DNA of 64,000 bases from Dolomitihabitans soli (GTDB taxonomy: Bacteria; Actinomycetota; Actinomycetes; Streptosporangiales; Streptosporangiaceae). Below the pieces are notes generated by a model. That model was not told the DNA's origin and did not search any database. It worked only from the letters and a program-made list of their open reading frames with translations. Location of the stretch: contig NZ_JAKNTW010000034.1 of assembly GCF_022213955.1 (NCBI RefSeq), positions 62,001-126,000 on the forward strand, given 5' to 3'. Positions 25,185 through 33,559 of this stretch are shown one piece after another (the stretch's first letter is position 1; the number at the start of each line of letters is the position of its first letter). The position numbers and the translations under genes are program-made.

Positions 25185-26423
25185 GTGACGACCGACGAGG
25201 TGCCTACGATCAAGAAACCCGGGTGGACCTGGCTGCCCGCCGTGACGATCGCCGTCCTGGCGATCGCACCACTGGTCGCCTACTGGCTCGGCAATGTCGA
25301 TGATCAACGGCTTGTCGACCTCGATGTGTACCGTACCGGGGGGCAGGCACTGCTCGACGGCCGTCCGGTCTACGACTTCGTGACGCCGGCTCCGCAGTTG
25401 CTGCCGTTCACCTACCCGCCGATCGCGGCGCTGCTGGCCATCCCGCTGGCGCTGGTGTCGTGGCCGATCGCCCAGTGGGGCTGGACCCTCGGCGTCTTCC
25501 TGGCGCTCGCGGTCACCGTCGGGTACGGCTTCCGCCCGCTCCTCGCCAGGATGGACCGGGTCAAACTGCCCCTGCTGTTCGCGGCGCTGATGGTGGCGTG
25601 CACGTATCTCATGCCGATCCGCGACCAGGTCCGGTTCGGGCAGGTCGACATCCTGCTGGTCGCGCTCTGCCTGGCCGACTGCGTGGCGCGACGGCCGTGG
25701 TGGCCGCGCGGGCTGCTGATCGGATTCGCGACGGCGGTGAAACTCACCCCAGGCGTGTTCCTGATCTATCTCCTGATAACGGGATTCGGTCCCGGGGCCG
25801 ACCAGACGCAGCGCCGTACGCTCTACATGGCCGTCTTCACCGCCACGCTGCTCACCGTGCTGCCGTTCCTGGTGATCCCCGGCGACGCCGCCCAGTTCTG
25901 GTTCTCCGCGCTGCTCGACTCCGACCGGCTCGGCTCGAACACCGGCACCACCAACCAGTCGATGCGCGGCATGCTCCTCCGCCTCTACCTGCCCGACGTG
26001 CTGACCACCGCCCTCTGGATCGCGCTCGTCGCGGCGGTCGGCTGGTACGGCTTCCGCGCCGCGCGCCGGGCGCTGGCGGCGGGCGACACGATGACCGCCG
26101 TGGCCCTCACCGGCCTGATGGCCGTGCTGCTGTCGCCCGTCGCCTGGATCCACCACCTCGCCTGGGTCGTCGTGGTGATCGCGGCCCTCGCCGGATCCGG
26201 CCACGACCTCAGAAGGCTCCTGGTGGCGGCCGGGGTCTGGCTCTACTACGTGCTGCCCATCCCCTGGTGGGGAGTGACGATCAGGGCCGCCGAGATACCC
26301 GTGGTGAGCCCGGTGCTGGGGCGGATCGTGCAGAACGCGTTCGGGCTGGGGGCGCTCGGGCTGGTCTGGCTGCTCGCCTGGTGGCTGCCCCGGCGTCGTG
26401 GCGATTCCCGCCCCATCACCTGA
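25185..26423 (+). CDS. GT87-family membrane glycosyltransferase
   Basis: 412 residues from GTG 25185, about 10 transmembrane helices. The GT87 signature is present: DLDVYRTGGQALLDGRPVYD, PFTYPPIAALLAIPLA, and in mid-protein FATAVKLTPGVFLIYLL and TTNQSMRGMLLRL; LSPVAWIHHLAW closes the domain. Members transfer mannose or arabinofuranose from polyprenyl-phosphate donors (for example PimE, AftC-like). The acceptor here is unknown. Divergent from the large membrane protein gene, 68 bases between starts. Confidence 0.9.
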   Translation: MTTDEVPTIKKPGWTWLPAVTIAVLAIAPLVAYWLGNVDDQRLVDLDVYRTGGQALLDGRPVYDFVTPAPQLLPFTYPPIAALLAIPLALVSWPIAQWGWTLGVFLALAVTVGYGFRPLLARMDRVKLPLLFAALMVACTYLMPIRDQVRFGQVDILLVALCLADCVARRPWWPRGLLIGFATAVKLTPGVFLIYLLITGFGPGADQTQRRTLYMAVFTATLLTVLPFLVIPGDAAQFWFSALLDSDRLGSNTGTTNQSMRGMLLRLYLPDVLTTALWIALVAAVGWYGFRAARRALAAGDTMTAVALTGLMAVLLSPVAWIHHLAWVVVVIAALAGSGHDLRRLLVAAGVWLYYVLPIPWWGVTIRAAEIPVVSPVLGRIVQNAFGLGALGLVWLLAWWLPRRRGDSRPIT

Positions 26424-26448
26424 CCTGTTCGTTACCCTCGGTGAGGTG

Positions 26449-26835
26449 ATGGTCGCGATCTGGGTAATCGTTGGCGTCGTCGCCGGGGCCACCGGGGTGA
26501 CGATCGGGTTCCTGGCGCTGCGCGAGGCCAGGGCCGCCGTCGCCGACTGCCTGCGGACCGTCGCCCGGCAGTCGGCGGACGGCGCGGCCGACCTGAAGGC
26601 CATCCGCGACGTCGCCGTCCACCGCTACGACGCCCTGGAGGAGATGAGCGGGCGGCTGTCCTTCTCCGTCGCGCTGATCAACGGGCTCGGCGACGGCATC
26701 GTGCTCACCTCGATCAACGGCCGCTCCGAGACCCGCACCTACGTGCGCCCGGTCCGCGGCGGCAAGGGGCCGCAGCCGCTGTCCCCCGAGGAGGAACAGG
26801 CGGTGCGCGCCGCCCGGCTCGGTATCGGCCCCTGA
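26449..26835 (+). CDS. DUF4446-family membrane-anchored protein
   Basis: 128 residues from ATG 26449, preceded by GTGAGG; a frame extension into the previous gene is unlikely. One N-terminal helix (MVAIWVIVGVVAGATGVTIGFLALREA) is followed by a short coiled segment and a compact domain with VAVHRYDALEEMSGRLSFSVALI and GDGIVLTSINGRSETRTY, which is the DUF4446 pattern. Function unknown. It lies between the GT87 gene and pheA, an arrangement common in actinobacteria. Confidence 0.85.
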   Translation: MVAIWVIVGVVAGATGVTIGFLALREARAAVADCLRTVARQSADGAADLKAIRDVAVHRYDALEEMSGRLSFSVALINGLGDGIVLTSINGRSETRTYVRPVRGGKGPQPLSPEEEQAVRAARLGIGP

Positions 26836-26862
26836 GAGTTCGCCGTGGCCTACCCTTGTGAT

Positions 26863-27783
26863 ATGTCGAAACTCGCCTACCTGGGGCCAGAGGGCACCTT
26901 CACCGAAGAGGCACTCCGGCTCCTGGCGCCCGAGGCCGAGCGCCTGTCCTGCCCCAACGTCGGGGCCGCGCTCGAAGCCGTACGGCAAGGCGTGGCCGAC
27001 GGAGCCGTCGTCCCGCTGGAGAACTCCCTCGAAGGCGGCATCACCTCCACCCTCGACGAGCTGGCCGGCGGCGAGCCGCTCACCATCACCGCCGAGCTGC
27101 TGCTGCCCGTGCGGTTCTCGCTGCTCGCCCGGCCGGGCACCGAGATGGGTCACATCAAACGGGTCATCACCCACCAGGCCGCGCACACCCAGTGCCGCGC
27201 CTACCTCGCCCGTGAGCTGCCCGACGCCGTGGTGATCGCCGCCGCCTCCACCGCCGCCGCCGCCCAGGAGGTCTCCGTCCCCGGCTCGCCGTACGACGCG
27301 GCCGTGGGCGCCGCGATCGCCGGTGAGCACTACGGGCTGGTCGAGATCGCGAGCGGCATCGGCGACCGCGACGACACCGTCACCCGGTTCGTGCTCGTCC
27401 GGCCGCCCGGCTCGCTGCCGGAGCCGACCGGGTCCGACCGCACCTCGCTCGTCGTCTTCCTGGCCGACGACCACCCGGGCGCGTTGCTGGAGATGCTCAC
27501 CGAGTTCTCGGTGCGCGGGGTCAACCTGACGCGGATCGAGTCGCGGCCCACGGGCAGCGGGATCGGCAACTACTTCTTCCACTTCGACTTCGAGGGGCAC
27601 GTCGCCGACGCCCGGGTTGGCGAGGCCGTCGCCGGTCTTCGCCGGGTCTGCGCGGATGTGCGCTTCCTCGGCAGCTACCCGCGCGCCGACGGGCTCTCGC
27701 CGCAGATCCGGCGGGGCACGGCCGACGCCGACTTCGCCAAGGCCGAAGCCTGGCTCGACGCGATCCGGTCCGGCCGGGGCTGA
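26863..27783 (+). CDS. pheA: Prephenate dehydratase
   Basis: 306 residues from ATG 26863 (MSKLAYLGPEGTFTEEAL); the frame opens six codons earlier but homologues begin here. Catalytic domain about 1-185, with VVPLENSLEGG and the conserved Thr-Arg-Phe in DDTVTRFVLV. The ACT regulatory domain (about 198-275) shows SLVVFLADDHPGALLEML and NLTRIESRPTG (the ESRP motif that binds phenylalanine). It converts prephenate to phenylpyruvate in phenylalanine synthesis with feedback inhibition by Phe. No strong RBS is seen. serS follows 45 bases later. Confidence 0.96.
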   Translation: MSKLAYLGPEGTFTEEALRLLAPEAERLSCPNVGAALEAVRQGVADGAVVPLENSLEGGITSTLDELAGGEPLTITAELLLPVRFSLLARPGTEMGHIKRVITHQAAHTQCRAYLARELPDAVVIAAASTAAAAQEVSVPGSPYDAAVGAAIAGEHYGLVEIASGIGDRDDTVTRFVLVRPPGSLPEPTGSDRTSLVVFLADDHPGALLEMLTEFSVRGVNLTRIESRPTGSGIGNYFFHFDFEGHVADARVGEAVAGLRRVCADVRFLGSYPRADGLSPQIRRGTADADFAKAEAWLDAIRSGRG

Positions 27784-27828
27784 CATCCACGCGCGGGCTC
27801 CCGCTCCCGGCCGGTAACCTGTCGTCCT

Positions 27829-29094
27829 GTGATTGACCTGCGTTCCCTTCGTGAGGACCCGGACCGGCTACGGGCGTCGCAGCGCGCCCGGGGTGAGGAC
27901 GACTCGGTCGTCGACACGCTGCTCGACCTCGACGGGCGGCGGCGCAGTGCGCTGAGCGCCTTCGAGACGCTCCGTGCCGAGCAGAAGACGGTCGGCAAGT
28001 CGGTCTCCCGCGCCCAGGGCGAGGAGCGCGCCGAGCTGCTGGCGCGCGCCAAGGACCTGGCCGCGCAGGTCAAGTCGGCCGAGGCGGAGGCGGAGAAGCT
28101 CGGGCGCGAGCTCGACTCGGCCCTCGAAGGGGTGTCCAACCTCGTCGAGGAGGACGCCCCGCTGGGCGGCGAAGACGACTACGTGGTGCTGGCCGAGGTC
28201 GGCGAGAAGCCGTCGTTCGACTTCACCCCGCGCGATCACCTGGAGCTGGGCGAGCTGCTCGGCGCGATCGACGTGGAGCGCGGCGCCAAGGTCTCCGGCG
28301 CGCGGTTCTTCTTCATGCGGGGCGCCGGCGCCCGCCTGCAGCTCGGCCTGCTCAACATGGCCATGCAGCAGGCGATCGAGGCCGGGTTCATCCCGATGAT
28401 CACGCCCGTGCTGGTGAAGCCGGAGGCGATGCGGGGCACCGGCTTCCACATCGCGCACGACAAGGAGATCTACCGCCTGCCCGAAGACGATCTCTACCTG
28501 GTGGGCACCTCCGAGGTGCCGCTGGCCGCCTACCACGGCAACGAGATCCTCGACGGCGCCACGCTGCCGCTGCGCTACGCCGGCTGGTCCTCCTGCTTCC
28601 GCCGCGAGGCGGGCTCGTACGGCAAGGACACCCGGGGCATCATCCGCGTCCACCAGTTCGACAAGGTCGAGATGTTCTCCTACTGCCGCCCCGAGGAGGC
28701 GCGGGAGGAGCACCAGCGGCTGCTCGACTGGGAGAAGGAGATGCTGGCCAAGATCGAAATCCCCTACCGGGTCATCGACGTCGCGACCGGCGACCTCGGC
28801 ACCTCCGCCGCGCGCAAGTTCGACTGCGAGGGCTGGATCCCGTCCCAGGGCCGCTACCGCGAGCTGACCTCGACGTCCAACTGCACCGACTTCCAGGCCC
28901 GCCGCCTCGCCATCAGGTCCCGCGACAAGGACGGCAAGCCGCAGGCCGTCGCCACGCTGAACGGCACCCTGGCCACCACCCGCTGGATCGTGGCCATCCT
29001 GGAGAACCACCAGCAGGCCGACGGCTCGGTGGTCGTCCCCAAGGCCCTGCGCCCCTACGTCGGCCTCGACGTCCTGGAGCCGGTCAAGTCGTAG
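27829..29094 (+). CDS. serS: Seryl-tRNA synthetase
   Basis: 421 residues, GTG start ([15 protein letters not shown]). An N-terminal antiparallel coiled coil (about 25-105) grips the long variable arm of tRNA-Ser. Class II motifs: motif 1 [20 protein letters not shown], motif 2 [19 protein letters not shown] and motif 3 near the C-terminus ([20 protein letters not shown]). [14 protein letters not shown] is the serine pocket. Essential cytoplasmic enzyme. The stop overlaps the convergent membrane-protein gene by 11 bases. pheA-serS adjacency is an old actinobacterial arrangement. Confidence 0.97.
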   Translation: MIDLRSLREDPDRLRASQRARGEDDSVVDTLLDLDGRRRSALSAFETLRAEQKTVGKSVSRAQGEERAELLARAKDLAAQVKSAEAEAEKLGRELDSALEGVSNLVEEDAPLGGEDDYVVLAEVGEKPSFDFTPRDHLELGELLGAIDVERGAKVSGARFFFMRGAGARLQLGLLNMAMQQAIEAGFIPMITPVLVKPEAMRGTGFHIAHDKEIYRLPEDDLYLVGTSEVPLAAYHGNEILDGATLPLRYAGWSSCFRREAGSYGKDTRGIIRVHQFDKVEMFSYCRPEEAREEHQRLLDWEKEMLAKIEIPYRVIDVATGDLGTSAARKFDCEGWIPSQGRYRELTSTSNCTDFQARRLAIRSRDKDGKPQAVATLNGTLATTRWIVAILENHQQADGSVVVPKALRPYVGLDVLEPVKS

Positions 29095-30550
29095 CGTCCC
29101 CGGCGGACCCCACGTCCTCATCCGCGGGACGTGGGCTCCGCCGTACGGAGTCGAGCCCGTCCCCGGCAGGGGGGCGTCGGCTCCGCCATACCCCGACGAG
29201 CCCGATCGTCCCGATGCCCAGGCCGAACGCCACGGCGAGCCGTTGCGCGGTGTCGTAATCGTCCGGCAGGCCGCTGGTCCAGCCCCAGAAGGGCAGCCAG
29301 CAACCCAGCCCTGCGAGGAGGGCGATTCCCGCGACCCCCCAGCCGACCGCCGCGCGGACGCTCCCGCCGAGCGTGAGCGCCGCCGTCCTGACCAACGTGA
29401 TGCCCACGAGCATCACCCCGACGGAGCCGGTGAGCCAGCTTTCCGGCGGCGTCCCCAGCGGCCACGTCAGCATGAGCGGCGCTCCGATCAGGCCCTGCCA
29501 GAGCGTCTTCCGGTTGCCGTGGCGACCGATCCCCGAGGCGACGACGACCCCCGTGACCAGCACCAGGATGCCGAGCAGGAAGGCGATGAGGGTCTCCGTC
29601 GCGATCAGCTCGCCCGGCCGCACGAGCGGCTTCGCGTGTTCCTCCCCGAAGCCCGCGGACTGTCCGGCGGCCGACGGAGCGGAGGGCGTGCCGAACCCCA
29701 GCCGCCGCCACGTCCCCGTCCAGTCACGCACGGCCACCCCGTCGCGCCCGTTGGCCGCGACGACCACGTGCCCCTCCGGCGTTGCCTGTACGGCGAGCGC
29801 CACCGTCGCGATCTCCTCGCCGTACACCTTGTCCAGCAGGCGATGCCGGCCGGTGGACACCTGCCACGACGGCCGCCACGTCCGCCCGCCGTCGTCGGAC
29901 TCCTCGACCATCAGCCTGTTCGCCACCGTTCGGTAACAGCGGTCCGGGCGGTCGGGGACGCACGCCCGGCTCGCCGGCGGGGTGCTGAGCCGCCGCTGGG
30001 ACGGGTACCACGTCCTGCCGCCGTCCGGTGTGGCCAGGGCTCCTGAAAAGCCGATCGGCACCACGATCTCGCCGTCGTCGACCACCGCCGAGTGGGCCGC
30101 CGGCGGCGGGGGCACATATCCGGTCGCCGTCACCGCCACCACGGCCAGTGGCATGGCGAGCAGGACGCGGGTCCGCCGGGTCACGTGGTTCGCGGCTCGG
30201 GAGCGAACCCACCAGGCGAGCGCGAGCGCCGGCAGGGCTAGGAGGTCCGTGGAATCGGCCAGGACGCGCGAAGGACCCGCCACGAGGGTCCAGGCAAGGG
30301 AGGCGGCCGTTGCGCCCGTCTCCGTGGATTTGACGAGCGCGAACAGGACGCCGGTGAGCAGTGTGGCGGCGGCGTCGGCGCGGCGGCGGAAGATCAGGGC
30401 CACCAGCGGCGGGGCGATCACCAGCCCGGCGACGTCGCTCAGCTTGCCGGTGACGAGGCCCGGCCAGGCGTGTTTCAGCAGGTGATCGTTCACCAGCAGT
30501 ACCAGCGCCGCGACAACGGACACCGGATGGCAGACCCAGGCGTATCTCAT
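29084..30550 (-). CDS. Membrane protein with extracellular Asp-box domain
   Basis: 488 residues. Four or five N-terminal helices (about 10-165), an extracellular part (about 166-320), and four to five C-terminal helices (about 325-460). The extracellular part contains two Asp-box motifs, [12 protein letters not shown] and [12 protein letters not shown], as in sialidase/BNR propellers, and two Cys ([11 protein letters not shown]). Two Asp boxes are too few for a full propeller. Family not recognised. The RBS is weak, so the start is uncertain. It overlaps the end of serS by 11 bases. Confidence 0.7.
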   Translation of the reverse strand: MRYAWVCHPVSVVAALVLLVNDHLLKHAWPGLVTGKLSDVAGLVIAPPLVALIFRRRADAAATLLTGVLFALVKSTETGATAASLAWTLVAGPSRVLADSTDLLALPALALAWWVRSRAANHVTRRTRVLLAMPLAVVAVTATGYVPPPPAAHSAVVDDGEIVVPIGFSGALATPDGGRTWYPSQRRLSTPPASRACVPDRPDRCYRTVANRLMVEESDDGGRTWRPSWQVSTGRHRLLDKVYGEEIATVALAVQATPEGHVVVAANGRDGVAVRDWTGTWRRLGFGTPSAPSAAGQSAGFGEEHAKPLVRPGELIATETLIAFLLGILVLVTGVVVASGIGRHGNRKTLWQGLIGAPLMLTWPLGTPPESWLTGSVGVMLVGITLVRTAALTLGGSVRAAVGWGVAGIALLAGLGCWLPFWGWTSGLPDDYDTAQRLAVAFGLGIGTIGLVGVWRSRRPPAGDGLDSVRRSPRPADEDVGSAGDATT

Positions 30551-30635
30551 AAACCGGTAGATGCTTCGGTAAAGAGGTGCTGTTCGGACGCCAAGTGATT
30601 TGTATCACTCTCGTGATGGGCTCGTCATAACGCAC

Positions 30636-30670
30636 GAAGGCGGGGTTCGCCTTGAGCGAACCCCGCCTTC
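30636..30670 (-). terminator. Stem-loop terminator of the cold shock gene
   Basis: A perfect 15-bp stem GAAGGCGGGGTTCGC (30636-30650) with 30656-30670 over a 5-nt loop, 22 bases beyond the stop of the minus-strand csp gene. No clear T tract. It could serve both directions. Confidence 0.8.
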
Positions 30671-30691
30671 TGTGGTGTCAGTGGCTGAGTA

Positions 30692-30895
30692 TCAGATCGC
30701 GCGGACCTGAGAGGCCTGCGGCCCCTTCTGCCCCTGCGTGATCTCGAACTCGACCCGCTGGCCGTCTTCGAGGCTACGGTAGCCGTTGCCCACGATCTCG
30801 GAGAAGTGCACGAACACGTCCGGCGCACCGCCGTCCGGTGCGATGAAGCCGAAGCCCTTCTCAGCGTTGAACCACTTGACGGTTCCCTGAGCCAT
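30692..30895 (-). CDS. cspA: Cold shock domain protein
   Basis: 67 residues, the standard length. RNP1 (KGFGFI) and RNP2 (DVFVHF) are intact within [17 protein letters not shown] and [16 protein letters not shown]. It binds single-stranded nucleic acid and acts as an RNA chaperone. RBS GGGAGAG is well placed. A roughly 220-bp divergent region separates it from the HAD gene, and a long 5' leader is likely, as in other csp genes. Confidence 0.96.
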   Translation of the reverse strand: MAQGTVKWFNAEKGFGFIAPDGGAPDVFVHFSEIVGNGYRSLEDGQRVEFEITQGQKGPQASQVRAI

Positions 30896-31059
30896 TAAAG
30901 CTCTCCCTCAGGATTTGAATCTCTGGGAATCACACCTCGTGAATCCCGGTGTGTCGTACAGCGGGGCCCCGGGGTGGCTCAGACAGTCAAGCTGGTTTTC
31001 ACAACGGGATCAGCTAATACAACGCCATCACATCTAACACTATCCAGAGCCGTGGTGTT

Positions 31060-31110
31060 CCCGCCATAGGGAAGATTCCTCTGGCGGGCACTCACAGTGC
31101 AGACTGTGAG
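31060..31110. promoter_or_regulatory. Two consecutive inverted repeats ahead of the HAD phosphatase gene
   Basis: CCCGCCA (31060-31066) pairs with TGGCGGG (31082-31088), and CTCACAGT (31091-31098) with ACTGTGAG (31103-31110), a perfect 8-4-8 repeat. The second ends 4 bases before the ATG at 31115, so it would cover the ribosome-binding region as RNA or form an operator as DNA. Confidence 0.5.
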
Positions 31111-31114
31111 CGTT

Positions 31115-31912
31115 ATGGCCACACCCCGGCTGGTCGCCACCGACCTCGACGGCACCGCCCTGCGTTCGGACGGGACAATCTCCCCCCGTACGGCTGCCGC
31201 GTTCGCCCGCGTGGAGCACGCGGGCTCCCTTCTGGTGTTCGTCACCGGACGCCCACCCCGATGGATGCACGGCGTGGCGGGAGCCGTACGGCACCGCGGC
31301 CTCGCGATCTGCGCCAACGGCGCGCTCGTGTACGACCTGCACTCCGAGCTGATCGTCGAGTCGCACCTGATCGAGTCGGCGGTGCTCGAAGAGGTCGTCG
31401 GGTGCCTGCGCGAACGAGTGCCCGGCCTGTCGTTCTCCGTGGAATACGAGGGCGGCTTCGCGCACGACTCCGACTTCTCGCTCGGCCGCTGGGACAGCGA
31501 GGAGGTCGCCGGCTTGCGCGTCGGCGCCCGCACGCTGACCTCGCGGCCGTGCGCGAAACTGCTCGCGCTGCACCCCACGATGGACCCTGACGCGCTGCAC
31601 GCCGACGTGACCGAGTTGGTGGGCCATCTGGTCACCCCGACCCACTCCAGCGGGCGCGCCCTGATCGAGATGAGCGCGCGGGGGGTCACCAAGGCGTCGG
31701 CCCTGGCGGCGCTGGCGGCGGCCCACCAGATCAAGCCCGCGGAGGCGGTCGCGTTCGGCGACATGCCCAACGACCTGCCGATGCTCGCCTGGGTCGGCAC
31801 TTCGTACGCCGTGGCGAACGCGCACCCGGACGTGCTGGCCGCCGTCGACCATGTGACGACGGCCAACAACGACGACGGCGTGGCCAGGGTCCTCGAAGGA
31901 CTGTATAGATAG
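31115..31912 (+). CDS. HAD-superfamily (Cof-type) phosphatase
   Basis: 265 residues from ATG 31115; a GTG at 31097 is alternative. HAD motif I LVATDLDGTAL (nucleophile and acid Asp), motif II VFVTGRP, motif III Lys in GVTKASALAAL, and motif IV FGDMPNDLPML. The cap domain is type IIB. Substrate is probably a sugar phosphate or a cofactor phosphate; it cannot be told from sequence. It lies near serS and pheA in other actinomycetes. Its stop is 21 bases from that of the convergent bpa gene. Confidence 0.91.
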   Translation: MATPRLVATDLDGTALRSDGTISPRTAAAFARVEHAGSLLVFVTGRPPRWMHGVAGAVRHRGLAICANGALVYDLHSELIVESHLIESAVLEEVVGCLRERVPGLSFSVEYEGGFAHDSDFSLGRWDSEEVAGLRVGARTLTSRPCAKLLALHPTMDPDALHADVTELVGHLVTPTHSSGRALIEMSARGVTKASALAALAAAHQIKPAEAVAFGDMPNDLPMLAWVGTSYAVANAHPDVLAAVDHVTTANNDDGVARVLEGLYR

Positions 31913-31933
31913 GGGTTTCTAAGGGTAAAAGCT

Positions 31934-32449
31934 CTACAGATAGGGGCCGGAGGCCCGCGGCTGCTGGTGGTGCTCCTCCGGACTCAGCCCACCGGGCAGC
32001 GCCCTGCGCATCTGTTCCAGCTGCGCCCGCGCGGCCATCTGCTGCGCGAACAGCGTGGTCTGGATGCCGTGGAACAGGCCCTCCAGCCAGCCCACGAGCT
32101 GGGCGTGCGCGACTCGCAGCTCGGCCTCGCTCGGGGTGGTGTCGTCGGCCGTGAACGGCAGCGACAGCCGCTCCAGCTCATCGACCAGCTCGGGCGCCAG
32201 GCCGTCTTCGAGCTCCTTTATCGAACTCTGGTGTATCTCCTTCAACCTCTTGCGACTCGCCTCGTCCAAGGGCGCGGCTCTGACCTCTTCGAGGAGCTGG
32301 CGGATCATGCTGCCGATGCGCATGACCTTGGCAGGCTGCTCCACCAGCTCGGCCACCGACCGCTCCTCGGCCTCACCGTTGCCACCCTGGACCGGGACGC
32401 CGTCAGGTCCCACGACCACGATGTGCGGGGTGCTCTCCTCTGCATTCAT
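31934..32449 (-). CDS. bpa: Bacterial proteasome activator
   Basis: 171 residues from ATG 32449 with AGGTTGAG upstream; a TTG three codons earlier is disregarded. The four-helix core is highly conserved: LVEQPAKVMRIGSMIRQLLE, LDEASRKRLKEIH, GLAPELVDELERLSLPF and AQLVGWLEGLFHGIQTTLFA. The C-terminus ends GPYL, the HbYX-like motif (hydrophobic-Tyr-X) that docks into the 20S proteasome to open its gate; mycobacterial Bpa ends GQYL. It forms an ATP-independent ring activator. The organism should therefore carry a 20S proteasome elsewhere. Confidence 0.95.
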   Translation of the reverse strand: MNAEESTPHIVVVGPDGVPVQGGNGEAEERSVAELVEQPAKVMRIGSMIRQLLEEVRAAPLDEASRKRLKEIHQSSIKELEDGLAPELVDELERLSLPFTADDTTPSEAELRVAHAQLVGWLEGLFHGIQTTLFAQQMAARAQLEQMRRALPGGLSPEEHHQQPRASGPYL

Positions 32450-32464
32450 GAATCTCAACCTAAC

Positions 32465-33421
32465 TCACCGGACCAGCAGGATTTTTCCGAAGTGGCGGCC
32501 TGATTCCAGCACCTCGTGCGCACGCGCGGCCTCGGCGAGCGGAATGGTGGAGTCGACCACCGGGCGGATCGCCCCCGCGCTCACCAGAGGCCAGACATTT
32601 TCCACCACGCCGCGCACGATGACGCCCTTCTCATCGACGGGCCTGGCCCGCAGAGTCGTGCCCTGGATCGACGCGCGCTTGGCCAGCAGCATGCCCAGGT
32701 TCAGCTCGCCCTTGGTCCCGCCCTGAAGCCCGATCACCACGATTCGGCCGCCCGTATTGAGTGCCTGAACATTCTTCGCGAGATATTTCCCACCGATGAT
32801 GTCCAGGATCACGTCGGCGCTGACCCGGTCCGCGAAATCCTCCTCGCGATAGTTGATCGCCTCGTCTGCGCCCAGTTCACGGCAGCGGGCGAGTTTATCC
32901 GCCGACCCCGCCGTCACCACGACCCGCGAGCCGTACGCCTTGGCGAGTTGAATCGCGAGTGTTCCGATGCCGCTCGCGCCGCCATGGACCAACAGAGTTT
33001 CGGCGCGCCGCAAACGTGCAGTCATGAACACGTTTGACCACACCGTGCACGCCACCTCGGGCAGCGACGCGGCCTCGATCAGTGACACCCCGTCGGGCAC
33101 CGGCATGAGCTGTTGCCAGGGGACCGCCACCCGCTCGGCGTAACCGCCGCCGGAGAGCAGCGCGCACACTTCGTCACCCGGTTTGAAGCCCTCGACGTCG
33201 GCGCCCACCGATGTGATCACGCCCGAGCACTCCAGCCCGGGGTACGGCGAGGCGCCGGGCGGAGGTTTGTAGAAGCCCTGCCGCTGGAGGAGGTCGGCCC
33301 GGTTGACCGCCGAGGCCGCGACCTCCACGATCACCTCGCCCGGTTCCGGCCGGGGTTCCGGCACCTCCTGCCACGTGAGCACCTCTGGTCCGCCAGGCTT
33401 GGGGATGACGATGGCATGCAT
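32465..33421 (-). CDS. NAD(P)H:quinone oxidoreductase, PIG3/zeta-crystallin-like MDR enzyme
   Basis: 318 residues from ATG 33421 (MHAIVIPKPGGPEVL). Zinc-free medium-chain reductase: GroES-like domain (about 1-125, VNRADLLQRQGFYKPPPGAS) and Rossmann domain (about 126-280, LLVHGGASGIGTLAIQLAKA as the NADPH-binding loop). The YKPPPGAS segment is the hallmark of the PIG3-type quinone reductases. It reduces quinones with NADPH. Divergent from the ParA-like gene with 138 bases between; 15 bases beyond its stop begins bpa on the same strand, so they may be cotranscribed. Confidence 0.92.
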   Translation of the reverse strand: MHAIVIPKPGGPEVLTWQEVPEPRPEPGEVIVEVAASAVNRADLLQRQGFYKPPPGASPYPGLECSGVITSVGADVEGFKPGDEVCALLSGGGYAERVAVPWQQLMPVPDGVSLIEAASLPEVACTVWSNVFMTARLRRAETLLVHGGASGIGTLAIQLAKAYGSRVVVTAGSADKLARCRELGADEAINYREEDFADRVSADVILDIIGGKYLAKNVQALNTGGRIVVIGLQGGTKGELNLGMLLAKRASIQGTTLRARPVDEKGVIVRGVVENVWPLVSAGAIRPVVDSTIPLAEAARAHEVLESGRHFGKILLVR

Positions 33422-33559
33422 GTGATGAACGGTATCCTTACCGGTCCCGCTGGTGCTCGCGTGGCGAACTTGACGGTTGGCCGCATTGGCGGGAACGCGG
33501 GGCGATAATCTGCATTGTGTTTGCTGCACCTTTTATGCCCAGCCCCTAGGGGGAACACG

